A stretch of 64,000 bases of DNA, from assembly GCF_049340185.1 (NCBI RefSeq), contig NZ_JBMPPC010000005.1, positions 372,001 to 436,000 of the forward strand, written 5' to 3'. Of this stretch, positions 41,990 to 50,369 are shown piece after piece (the first letter of the stretch is position 1; each line of letters begins with the position of its first letter). The notes beneath the pieces are model-generated. The model searched no databases. It worked only from the letters and a program-made list of their open reading frames with translations, and was not told the origin of the DNA. Position numbers and translations under genes: made by a program. Source of the stretch: Undibacterium sp049340185 (GTDB lineage Bacteria > Pseudomonadota > Gammaproteobacteria > Burkholderiales > Burkholderiaceae_D).

Positions 41990-43273
41990 ATGTTGAAGCA
42001 AGAGACATCCACCAAACCTGAAGGCGGTCAAGATGAGAAATCAGTTAATCATAAACGTCGTAGCCTGGTGCAGAGCGCCAGCTTATTTGCAGGAGCGAGT
42101 GCAATGGGACTAGCGACCGGTGGTGTGTGGGCAGCAGGTTCAGATAAGCCGGAGAAGGAGGAAGTTCGCATTGGCTTCATCCCCTTGACAGATTGCGCGT
42201 CTGTCGTGATGGCCTCCGTACTTGGCTTCGACAAAAAATACGGCATCAAAATCGTACCTACCAAAGAATCATCATGGGCGAGCGTGCGCGATAAGTTAGT
42301 CAACGGCGAGCTCGACGCAGCACATTGCTTATACGGCTTGCTGTATGGTGTGCAAATGGGTGTCAGCGGATCCAAGAAGGATATGAACATCCTGATGACG
42401 CTGAATAATAATGGACAAGCGATTACCTTATCCAAAAAGCTGGCAGAAAAAGGCGCGGTAGATGGCACTGGTCTCGCCAAGCTCATGCAAACAGACAAAC
42501 GCGAATACACTTTTGCGCAGACTTTTCCTACCGGTACACATGCCATGTGGCTGTATTACTGGATGGCAGCGCATGGCATCAATCCAATGAAAGACGCCAA
42601 AGTCATCACCGTCCCGCCACCGCAAATGGTCGCGAATATGCGGGTTGGCAATATGGATGGCTATTGTGTCGGCGAACCCTGGAATCATCGTGCGATTGCC
42701 GACGGTATTGGTATTACCGCTGCCACAACGCAAGACATCTGGAAAGATCATCCGGAAAAAGTATTAGGTACGACTGCCGAGTTTGTACAGAAATATCCGA
42801 ATACGGCCAGAGCCATGACCGCGGCGATTCTTGAAGCCAGTCGCTGGATTGATGCCTCGTTATTGAACAAAAATAAAATGGCTGAAACGATTGCCGATAA
42901 ATCTTATGTCAATACTTCGGTGGATGTCATTAATCAGCGGATTCTCGGCCGCTACCAAAATGGCTTGGGTAAGACCTGGGATGACCCTAACTACATGAAA
43001 TTCTTCAACGACGGCGCAGTGAACTTCCCTTATCTGTCTGACGGTATGTGGTTCCTGACTCAGCACAAGCGCTGGGGTTTGCTGAAAGCGGATCCGGATT
43101 ATCTGGCCGTCGCCAAATCTGTGAATCGTATTGATATCTACAAAGATGCAGCGGCAATGGCAAAAGTCAATGTTCCTAAAGACCCGATGCGTAGCAGTAA
43201 ATTGATGGACGGTACCGTATGGGATGGTAAGAATCCGGCGGCCTACGCGGCATCTTTCAAGATCAAAGCCTAA
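41990..43273 (+). CDS. nrtA: Nitrate ABC transporter substrate-binding protein NrtA
   Basis: This 427-aa protein belongs to the NrtA/CmpA family that captures nitrate or nitrite. The N-terminus has a twin-arginine signal (HKRRSLVQSASLFAGASAMG) indicating export in folded form. Core segments are VRIGFIPLTDCASVVMASVLG, GELDAAHCLYGLLYGVQMG and NMDGYCVGEPWNHRAI. An apparently longer frame from 41936 begins inside the leader terminator; the ATG at 41990 has GGAG seven bases upstream. The export signal argues against it being the cytosolic sensor NasS. Confidence 0.92.
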   Translation: MLKQETSTKPEGGQDEKSVNHKRRSLVQSASLFAGASAMGLATGGVWAAGSDKPEKEEVRIGFIPLTDCASVVMASVLGFDKKYGIKIVPTKESSWASVRDKLVNGELDAAHCLYGLLYGVQMGVSGSKKDMNILMTLNNNGQAITLSKKLAEKGAVDGTGLAKLMQTDKREYTFAQTFPTGTHAMWLYYWMAAHGINPMKDAKVITVPPPQMVANMRVGNMDGYCVGEPWNHRAIADGIGITAATTQDIWKDHPEKVLGTTAEFVQKYPNTARAMTAAILEASRWIDASLLNKNKMAETIADKSYVNTSVDVINQRILGRYQNGLGKTWDDPNYMKFFNDGAVNFPYLSDGMWFLTQHKRWGLLKADPDYLAVAKSVNRIDIYKDAAAMAKVNVPKDPMRSSKLMDGTVWDGKNPAAYAASFKIKA

Positions 43274-43282
43274 GGAATCGTG

Positions 43283-44206
43283 ATGAATACCATGGTGCAG
43301 GGCGTTATAAGAGAGCCGGCCACACCGGTGGCTGGTAGCGTAACAGAGAGAGCAGCTTCATCTGCTATGCCTGAGGTAATAGCAACAACAGCAACGACAA
43401 AAAATAAGGAGCTGAGAGTGAAACGTTCTATACGACCGTTTTTGTTGAGTGTGTTACCGCCGATATTTGGTATCGGCTTGCTAGTGCTAATCTGGGAAAT
43501 TATCGCATTCAAAAATTCATCCTTTCCTTCTCCCTGGGTGACCTTGCAAGAGGCGATCAATGTATTCTCTGATCCCTTCTATCAAAAAGGACCGAACGAC
43601 CAAGGCATAGGCTGGAATATTTATGCATCGCTGAAACGGGTGGCAGTTGGTTTTGGACTGGCTGCGGCAGTGGGGATTCCGCTAGGGTTCATGATAGGTC
43701 GGTTTCGCTTTTTGTCCGGCATGTTCAATCCCATCATCAGCTTGCTGAAACCGGTCTCGCCATTAGCCTGGTTGCCGATTGGCTTGCTGGTGTTTAAGTC
43801 GGCCCATCCTGCCGCGATCTGGTCGATCTTTATTTGCTCTATCTGGCCGATGGTGATCAACACGGCGATCGGTGTGCAGCGTGTGCCGCAGGATTATATG
43901 AACGTGGCGCGCGTATTGAATTTATCTGAATGGAAAATCGTCACGAAGATTTTATTTCCCTCGGTCCTGCCTTACATGTTGACGGGCGTGCGTCTGGCGA
44001 TCGGTACCGCGTGGTTAGTGATCGTCGCAGCCGAGATGCTGACAGGCGGTGTCGGGATTGGATTTTGGGTCTGGGACGAATGGAATAATTTAAACGTCCC
44101 TCACATCATCATTGCCATTATCGTCATTGGTTTAGTCGGTTTGATTTTGGAACAAATTCTGGTCGCGATTGCCCGCGCCTTCACTTATGAAGAGGTATCG
44201 TCATGA
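43283..44206 (+). CDS. nrtB: Nitrate ABC transporter permease NrtB
   Basis: This 307-aa inner-membrane permease has about six helices after a polar N-terminal extension of some 45 residues. The EAA-like loop (VPQDYMNVARVLNLSEWKIVTKILFPSVLP, about residue 200-230) and GTAWLVIVAAEMLTGGVGIGFWVWDEWN fit the NrtB/SsuC family. AAGGA precedes the ATG at 43283. The gene follows nrtA by 9 bases and overlaps nrtC by four. Confidence 0.93.
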   Translation: MNTMVQGVIREPATPVAGSVTERAASSAMPEVIATTATTKNKELRVKRSIRPFLLSVLPPIFGIGLLVLIWEIIAFKNSSFPSPWVTLQEAINVFSDPFYQKGPNDQGIGWNIYASLKRVAVGFGLAAAVGIPLGFMIGRFRFLSGMFNPIISLLKPVSPLAWLPIGLLVFKSAHPAAIWSIFICSIWPMVINTAIGVQRVPQDYMNVARVLNLSEWKIVTKILFPSVLPYMLTGVRLAIGTAWLVIVAAEMLTGGVGIGFWVWDEWNNLNVPHIIIAIIVIGLVGLILEQILVAIARAFTYEEVSS

Positions 44207-45054
44207 AATCGTCTGAGACTGTTATTGATGTATCGTCCAAAGATCCGGCAGGTGATCAGAAGTATATCGAGATCAATCAGGTAGAGATGATGTTCAACAC
44301 CAAGAAGGGGAGTTTTCATGCTCTGCGCGATATCAATCTCAAAGTGCGTAAGGGGGAATTCATTACGCTGATTGGCCATTCCGGTTGCGGCAAGTCAACT
44401 TTGCTGAATCTGATTGCCGGCCTTACCGAGGCGACGTCGGGTACGCTGTTATGCGCGCATCGCGAAATCTCCGGCCCGTCTCCAGAGCGTGGTGTGGTGT
44501 TTCAAAACCATTCCCTATTACCATGGCTGACTTGTTACGAAAATATTTACCTCGCAGTGGAGCGTGTTTTTGGTGCTGCCGAAAATAAGACGAAATTGCA
44601 AAAACGTACCTTACAAGCTTTGTCGTTAGTTGGTTTGATGCACGCAGAAAAAAAACGTCCGAATGAAATTTCCGGTGGTATGAAACAACGTGTCGGCATA
44701 GCCCGTGCATTAGCGATAGAGCCAAAAGTCTTGTTGATGGATGAACCGTTCGGCGCACTCGATGCACTGACCCGCGCTCATTTGCAAGATGAATTACTGA
44801 AGATCGTTGCCAAGACTCAATCTACCGTAGTGATGGTGACTCATGATGTGGATGAGGCGGTATTGTTGTCAGATCGCATTGTGATGATGACTAACGGCCC
44901 CGCAGCGACTATCGGTGAGATCCTCAGCGTTAATCTGGATCGTCCGCGTGATCGCGTTGCGTTGTCGCAAAATCCTCAATACGCGGAATACCGTAGTGCC
45001 GTGCTGGAGTTCCTATACCATCGGCAATCGCATCCCGCCAAGGACGCTGCCTGA
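44203..45054 (+). CDS. nrtC: Nitrate ABC transporter ATP-binding protein (NrtD/NasD type)
   Basis: This 283-aa ATPase energises the NrtAB uptake system. Walker A GHSGCGKST (about residue 65), Q-loop VFQNHSLLPWL, signature EISGGMKQRVGIARALA, Walker B VLLMDEPFGALD and H-loop VVMVTHDVDEA are all intact. It lacks the C-terminal NrtA-like domain of cyanobacterial NrtC, so it is closer to NrtD in build. It closes the operon. Confidence 0.93.
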   Translation: MKSSETVIDVSSKDPAGDQKYIEINQVEMMFNTKKGSFHALRDINLKVRKGEFITLIGHSGCGKSTLLNLIAGLTEATSGTLLCAHREISGPSPERGVVFQNHSLLPWLTCYENIYLAVERVFGAAENKTKLQKRTLQALSLVGLMHAEKKRPNEISGGMKQRVGIARALAIEPKVLLMDEPFGALDALTRAHLQDELLKIVAKTQSTVVMVTHDVDEAVLLSDRIVMMTNGPAATIGEILSVNLDRPRDRVALSQNPQYAEYRSAVLEFLYHRQSHPAKDAA

Positions 45055-45077
45055 TTTCAAGCAAAAATAGAGTGCGG

Positions 45078-45105
45078 AAGAGCAGGGACAGCCCGGTACG
45101 CTCTT
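45078..45105 (+). terminator. Probable terminator of nrtABC
   Basis: AAGAGC (45078-45083) pairs with GCTCTT (45100-45105) around a 16-base loop, followed by TCGCTTTTCCTGTTTTT. Modest stem, but properly placed 24 bases after the stop. Confidence 0.45.
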
Positions 45106-45270
45106 TCGCTTTTCCTGTTTTTCGTTGAGAGTCCGTTTCTCAAATCATAAGAATCCATGCTGTAGGGCATGCAACCACGCCTGCGTTATCACGGTCTTTT
45201 GATTGAGGTATTTTTGTTTTAAAAATCTCAGGCCAGCTTTCAATGATCTGCATCATCCAGTTGCTTGTAC

Positions 45271-45305
45271 TTATCGTTGACTATCTGACAGATCGTCAAC
45301 GATAA
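45271..45305. promoter_or_regulatory. Long near-perfect palindrome upstream of the MATE gene
   Basis: TTATCGTTGAC (45271-45281) and GTCAACGATAA (45295-45305) are perfect 11-bp arms, and the middle ATCT-GAC-AGAT continues the symmetry, leaving one mismatch in a 16-of-17 pairing. A TATAAT lies about 45 bases downstream (near 45352). It may be an operator for the efflux gene or a strong hairpin. The rest of the 417-bp gap holds no gene. Confidence 0.6.
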
Positions 45306-45471
45306 CGTTTTCATGTTTATGAAATCGCTTTCAAAAAACGTCTATAATAAGCCTGCGAATCAATTTTCATCTATGCTCTGATGTATCAGAGCCGTTGCTC
45401 TTCCAGTCACGATAACCAAGTAAATAACAGTTAACATCTGCTGCAACACTCCTCATCGCTATAGAACACGC

Positions 45472-46839
45472 ATGTCAATCCGCTCCCTCAAACCGCTTAG
45501 TTTGTTTGCCGTTACCTGGCCTATCCTGATAGAACAACTGTCGCATATCTTGCCTGGCATGATCGATACCTTCATGGTTAGCCATCTTGGTGACGCCGCT
45601 GTCGCCGGATTGGCCGTGGCGAATCAGATTGTGGTGTTTTTTATTGTCTTATTTTCTTTCGTCGGTATTGGTTGTAGCGTGGTGATCACCCACTATCTCG
45701 GTGCGAAAGACAGTGCAGGTGCTGAGCGGGTTGCCGCAACGGCTGTTGGTGCAAATTTCTGGTTAGGAGTCATTGTCAGTGTACTGACTTTCGGTTTTTC
45801 TTCTGAGATGCTGGGTTTGCTGCATCTGCCTCCAGGCCTTATGCCGTATGCGCAACCGTTTCTGGCGCTGATGGGCGGAACTTTGTTTTTAGAGGCACTC
45901 AATATTGCCTTTGGTGCCGTGTTGCGTGCGCATGGTCGTACGCGCGACGTCATGATGGTGACTGTCGGAATGAATGTGTTGAATATCGGCTTAAATTTTG
46001 TTTTGATTTTTGGTATGTTTGGCTTCCCCCGCTTAGGCGTCGTCGGTGCTGCCTTATCTACGGTGATTAGCCGCGCGCTGGCCTGTCTGGCTTTTGGCTG
46101 GCTTATGCAAAAACGTACCCGGTGGCATTTACATCTGAGTTCGTTCTGGCGTTTTTCTGCCGATGCTCTGAACAAGGTCTTGCATATCGGCTTGCCGGCA
46201 GCGGGGGAAAATTTATGCTGGTGGACCAGCTTTATGGTGATCACATATTTCGTCGGGCAAATGGGCGAAACTGCACTGGCGACATTTTCTTATGCGATGC
46301 AACTGTCGATGATCATGATGATGGTAGGCCTGTCGATCGGGATAGGCACAGAAATCATGATTGGACACATGATCGGCGCCGGTGACATTGATACGGCTTA
46401 CCGGCAGTTATTGCGTAGCTTGCGGGTAGGTCTGGCAGTGACCGTGGTGTCTGCCTGTGTCGTTGTTTTTTTTGCGCCGCAATTACTGGGATTATTTTCT
46501 AGTAATCCTGTGATTGTCGCTGGCGGCGCATTGTTATTGCGCTTCAGTCTGATTCTGGAGCCGGGTCGCACGTTCAATCTGGTCGTGATCAATTCCTTAC
46601 GGGCGACGGGTGATGCACGTTTTCCGGTATTGATGGGAATGTGTTCGATGTGGGGACTGGCTGTGCCGCTTGCCTGGTTCCTGGGATTACATATTGGCTG
46701 GGGCTTGACTGGCGTCTGGATTGCTTTTTCTGTCGACGAATGGGTACGCGGAGCCAGTATGTATTTACGCTGGAAGAGCCGGGTATGGGAGAAACATGCA
46801 GTAGCAACGCGGCAGAGCGTGGTCGCACAAGTCAGTTAG
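45472..46839 (+). CDS. MATE-family multidrug/toxin efflux transporter
   Basis: This 455-aa protein has 12 predicted helices and the two MatE repeats (about residues 18-180 and 240-400). Family segments are WPILIEQLSHILPGMIDTFM and HLGDAAVAGLAVANQIVVFF. Such pumps export cationic drugs or metabolites using sodium or protons. It sits between nrtABC and the narK/nirB unit without obvious functional link. A long palindrome and a TATAAT element lie upstream. Confidence 0.9.
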   Translation: MSIRSLKPLSLFAVTWPILIEQLSHILPGMIDTFMVSHLGDAAVAGLAVANQIVVFFIVLFSFVGIGCSVVITHYLGAKDSAGAERVAATAVGANFWLGVIVSVLTFGFSSEMLGLLHLPPGLMPYAQPFLALMGGTLFLEALNIAFGAVLRAHGRTRDVMMVTVGMNVLNIGLNFVLIFGMFGFPRLGVVGAALSTVISRALACLAFGWLMQKRTRWHLHLSSFWRFSADALNKVLHIGLPAAGENLCWWTSFMVITYFVGQMGETALATFSYAMQLSMIMMMVGLSIGIGTEIMIGHMIGAGDIDTAYRQLLRSLRVGLAVTVVSACVVVFFAPQLLGLFSSNPVIVAGGALLLRFSLILEPGRTFNLVVINSLRATGDARFPVLMGMCSMWGLAVPLAWFLGLHIGWGLTGVWIAFSVDEWVRGASMYLRWKSRVWEKHAVATRQSVVAQVS

Positions 46840-46949
46840 TTGTTTGCGAATGAGCATGACAGGTTCGTCCAGTGATTCTCCCGGCTTGCCCTTTGTTTGT
46901 GAAGCAGCCAGCCGGACCAGCCGGAATGGACAGATCATCAATTTTCAGA

Positions 46950-48662
46950 TCATCGTATCATCAGAATATAGACTAAGAGCAAATTCAGGATAATCGATGT
47001 TGTGGCAATGGCGCGCCAGACGCCCGCCGGATCACGCTTGGCCAGCGGTTGTGCTGCAGGGGCCGCTAGAGGTCTGGTTGCTCCGCGTTCCAAAGCGAGC
47101 AAAAATTCTTCGGCGGTTTCAAAACGATCAGGGCAATCGCGCGCGACGGCTTTCAGCAAGACATTTTCTAGCCATAGTGGCAGATCCGGGCGATAGCGGG
47201 TCGGCGGGATAGGCTGCGCAAATTTAGGTCGCTGAAACGGTTCGACTTCGCCATACGGATAATGCCGGGTGAGCAGGTAATACAGGGTGACGCCGGTCGC
47301 ATACAGATCTGTCTGACGCGATGCCGGTTCGCCCTGAAATTGTTCCGGAGCTAGGAACGACGGCGTCCCTGCCATGCTGGTACTGGCACTCAGGTTTTTA
47401 TCTTCAGCATCTAGCCCGGATTGGGCGACACCTAAATCCAGAATACGGATTTCATCATCTTCACCGAGATGCACATTGTCCGGCTTGATGTCTCGATGCA
47501 GGATGCTGCGACGATGCAATGCACCGATGGCGCGCACTAATTTGCTGCCGTAGGTAATGACTTCCGGAATCGTGAAATGCTGACCTGCGTCCATCCGACG
47601 CTGCAGCGAATCTCCCGCGTGCCAGGTCGTCAGGTAATACAAAAAGTTTTTATGCTCGGGACTGATGACTTGTGGAAAAAAACGCGCCACCACTTTTTTT
47701 GCCAGCCACGCCTCATGCGCAAATGCGGAGATTTCCATCGCATCGTTAGCGCGATCAGGATGCAGGGTTTTGAGCACCAGTGTCCGGTGCTGCACCGGAT
47801 CGGCTACCCGATATAACAGGGTAGCTGCTGAGGTATGGATAATCTCTTCAATCAGATAACCATCGATGCTTTGTCCCGGCTTCATTTTTGGCGGAACCGG
47901 CAGGGTACGTAACTGCGATAAGGCATCCCGCAGATCCCCTTCTGGCAGGCTATTGATCTTGATAAACATCGCACTAGCATTGTCTTGCGAGCCTGATTTA
48001 ATGGCTGCTTCTGTCAAACTCTGTGCCGCTTGTTCTGAGTTTAGCTCCGCGTTGGCAAGCTGTTTCATAACATAGGTCAGGTCGTACTCAGTCATTGCTG
48101 CCCAGACGCCATCGCTGGCAAGCAGAAAGACGTCGTTGAGTTTGAGTTCTCCCATGCCATGATCGAGTGCCAGGCGGCTATCGAGGCCAATGGCGCGCGT
48201 CAGCACGTGCTGCATTTCCGGCCTGTCCCAGACGTGATCCTGCGTCAATTTTTGCAACTGTCCGTCGCGGTATAAATAGCACCTGGTATCGCCGACATGT
48301 GCGGTGTAATACATCCGGCCACGCAGCACCAGCGTGGTCAGCGTACTTGCCATACCCGCGAGTTCTTTACGTACCGAGCCTTGTTGCTGTACCCAGCTAT
48401 TGATGGCGACTAATACGCGCTCCAGGGCGGTGGTGATTTCCCAAGTATCTGGTGTCGCGTAATAATCGGTCAGCAATCCGCGCACTGCATATTCTGACGC
48501 TTCGCGTCCGCCTTCGTTGCCAGATACACCGTCGGCAATGGCTGCAATCACCCCTTTGGTGGACAGCTCGGGCCCCTCAGGGGTCACCATGCCGACAAAA
48601 TCCTCATTACGGGCACGTATGCCAGCAACTGAAGAGTGGCCTGCAGAGACGATTAAGGGCAT
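46950..48662 (-). CDS. PP2C phosphatase - Ser/Thr kinase fusion of the nitrate assimilation cluster
   Basis: This 570-aa protein fuses a PP2C domain (about residues 1-235; ADGVSGNEGG, HVGDTRCYLYR, SDGVWAAM, GSQDNASAM) to a eukaryotic-like kinase (about 260-530) and ends in one membrane helix (about 550-568) with a short tail. The kinase has the lysine in LVLKTLHP, HRDIKPDN, DLG (for DFG) and GTPSFLAPEQ. The usual glycine-rich loop is absent (EEIIHTSAATLLYRV), so kinase activity may be weak or unusual. It lies downstream of narK, 68 bases away, and is probably co-transcribed; such fusions are a recurrent part of proteobacterial nas clusters. Confidence 0.9.
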   Translation of the reverse strand: MPLIVSAGHSSVAGIRARNEDFVGMVTPEGPELSTKGVIAAIADGVSGNEGGREASEYAVRGLLTDYYATPDTWEITTALERVLVAINSWVQQQGSVRKELAGMASTLTTLVLRGRMYYTAHVGDTRCYLYRDGQLQKLTQDHVWDRPEMQHVLTRAIGLDSRLALDHGMGELKLNDVFLLASDGVWAAMTEYDLTYVMKQLANAELNSEQAAQSLTEAAIKSGSQDNASAMFIKINSLPEGDLRDALSQLRTLPVPPKMKPGQSIDGYLIEEIIHTSAATLLYRVADPVQHRTLVLKTLHPDRANDAMEISAFAHEAWLAKKVVARFFPQVISPEHKNFLYYLTTWHAGDSLQRRMDAGQHFTIPEVITYGSKLVRAIGALHRRSILHRDIKPDNVHLGEDDEIRILDLGVAQSGLDAEDKNLSASTSMAGTPSFLAPEQFQGEPASRQTDLYATGVTLYYLLTRHYPYGEVEPFQRPKFAQPIPPTRYRPDLPLWLENVLLKAVARDCPDRFETAEEFLLALERGATRPLAAPAAQPLAKRDPAGVWRAIATTSIILNLLLVYILMIR

Positions 48663-48730
48663 GTGATCGCTTGGCGGTGTAATGATGTCATTCTGTGGTT
48701 TGTCGTGAAAGTTTTATCTTGTTGCTACGG

Positions 48731-49945
48731 TCAGATTTTTGCCGTGGTCATTGCGGCAGAACCCCAGGTAGTACGCCAGCGCTTTTTTACCAATGATAAA
48801 CCGATCAGCGCAACAATCGCCAGGCTGGCAAAAATCGTCAGCCCAAGTTGATAGCTACCAGTGATCTGACGCGAATATCCCATGCTCGCAGCAAGATAAA
48901 AACCACCGACACCCCCCGCCATGCCAACCAGCCCAGTCATCACGCCCATCTCTTTACGGAAGCGTTGTGGCACCAGCTGAAATACCGCGCCGTTACCAGT
49001 ACCTAGTGCCAGCATCGCGATCACAAACACAATTACGGCACTCATTGCAGACTGCAAGCCCGTACTAGCGATAAACAAGAAACTTGAGGCAATCACATAC
49101 ATTACGGATAGCGTCTTAATACCGCCGATACGATCAGCGATTCTTCCACCCATTGGCCGTACTAAGGATCCTGCGAACACGCAAGCCGCCGTGAAATAAC
49201 CGGCGGTTACCGGTGACACGCCATATTGCGTGTTGAAATAAATCGTCAGCGTTGATGCCAGACCAGAGAAGCCGCCAAATGTGACGCTATAAAAAAACAT
49301 AAACCACCAGGCATCCTTATCTTTTAAGACGGCCAGATATTCGCCTAATGATTTGGTCGGCGTATCACCTGGCGCATCTTTGGCAAATACCAGATAGACC
49401 ACCAGAGCGATCAGTAATGGAATCAAGGCCAGGCCGAAGACATTTTGCCAGCCAAAGGCAATTGCCAGTGCCGGTGCAAACAAGGCAGCGAACGCGGTTC
49501 CCGAGTTGCCAGCGCCGGCAATCCCCAGCGCCGTACCTTGATGTTCAGGCGGATACCAGCGCGAGGCAAGCGGCAAGGCAACGGCAAATGCGGCACCCGC
49601 GACGCCAAGGATAATGCCGAGGAATAATAACTGCTCATAACTATGTAAATTGCCAAGCCACGCCCAGCATAGGCCAATCAGGACGACAAGCTGACCGATG
49701 AGTCCGGCTTTTTTGGGCTTCAGATGATCGACCAGCATCCCCATCACGATACGTAACAGTGCACCGGCGAGCAGCGGCGTGGCGACCATTAAACCTTTCT
49801 GTGCAGCGCTAAGCCCCAGGTCTTTAGATATCTGTATACCAAGTGGTCCTAACAGTACCCAAACCATAAAACTCAAATCGAAATAAAAGAAGGCGGCCAG
49901 TAGCGTGGGAGTATGTCCCGCTTTCCAGAAAGAGGTTTTCTGCAT
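48731..49945 (-). CDS. narK: NarK/NasA-type MFS nitrate/nitrite transporter
   Basis: This 404-aa major-facilitator protein has 12 helices and the nitrate-porter signatures: GIAGAGNSGTAFAALFAP (about residue 125-142) and LALGTGNGAVFQLVPQRF (about 315-332), both glycine/asparagine-rich helices that form the anion path. The ATG at 49943-49945 follows GGAG; a frame from 49993 adds 16 non-conserved residues that would overlap the sigma-54 promoter. With nrtABC it gives the cell two nitrate uptake routes. Confidence 0.92.
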   Translation of the reverse strand: MQKTSFWKAGHTPTLLAAFFYFDLSFMVWVLLGPLGIQISKDLGLSAAQKGLMVATPLLAGALLRIVMGMLVDHLKPKKAGLIGQLVVLIGLCWAWLGNLHSYEQLLFLGIILGVAGAAFAVALPLASRWYPPEHQGTALGIAGAGNSGTAFAALFAPALAIAFGWQNVFGLALIPLLIALVVYLVFAKDAPGDTPTKSLGEYLAVLKDKDAWWFMFFYSVTFGGFSGLASTLTIYFNTQYGVSPVTAGYFTAACVFAGSLVRPMGGRIADRIGGIKTLSVMYVIASSFLFIASTGLQSAMSAVIVFVIAMLALGTGNGAVFQLVPQRFRKEMGVMTGLVGMAGGVGGFYLAASMGYSRQITGSYQLGLTIFASLAIVALIGLSLVKKRWRTTWGSAAMTTAKI

Positions 49946-49976
49946 GATTGCTCCAAAAGTGAATGCTAATGCCCCT

Positions 49977-49992
49977 TGCAAGTGCCATGCCA
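49977..49992 (-). promoter_or_regulatory. Sigma-54 promoter of narK
   Basis: On the minus strand the sequence reads TGGCATGGCACTTGCA, with GG and GC ten bases apart. It lies about 30 bases upstream of the narK ATG, giving a leader of about 20 bases. Confidence 0.85.
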
Positions 49993-50093
49993 CCTAATCG
50001 TGCAAACTCAGGCAAACGATTGCGCGCAAAACTGAGGCAAATCTCATAGAGCAAACGACATGCGGAGATTGCAATGCTCTCGATTTGTGCGGT

Positions 50094-50109
50094 GCACCAG
50101 TAGTGGTAC
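50094..50109. promoter_or_regulatory. Possible NtrC-like half-palindrome between narK and nirB
   Basis: GCACCA-GTAG-TGGTAC resembles an NtrC site (GCACCA-N3-TGGTGC) but has one extra spacer base and one mismatch. It lies 115-225 bases from the two divergent sigma-54 promoters. The 424-bp gap 49946-50369 otherwise holds no gene. Confidence 0.3.
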
Positions 50110-50319
50110 TTTGCCGCATCTTTTGAGTGCGATATTGTGCATTTGGGCATTGAATTGGTGAGATGTATGAAAAACCGAATGATCAAGTTTGATGCAATAC
50201 GTTGGTCGGATTGAACCGCTGACTGAGCAGGAATATCTTATACGTGCGTACAAAAAATAGCTGCCCGAGGAGCTTGGCCGCATCGTTGTGTTGGGTCCTA
50301 TGTTTGTATAAAAACCAAC

Positions 50320-50335
50320 TGGCATTGCTCTTGCT
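50320..50335 (+). promoter_or_regulatory. Sigma-54 promoter of nirB
   Basis: TGGCATTGCTCTTGCT fits the -24/-12 consensus with GG and GC ten bases apart. The start site would be near 50347, 23 bases before the nirB ATG. Confidence 0.85.
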
Positions 50336-50369
50336 TAGTCAGTAGCAGAGACAAGTAAAGGAGTTAGCC

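Noticed and set aside
41936..43273. Longer nrtA start at 41936
   Set aside because: That codon lies inside the leader terminator hairpin; the start at 41990 has a proper ribosome site and begins the exported protein.
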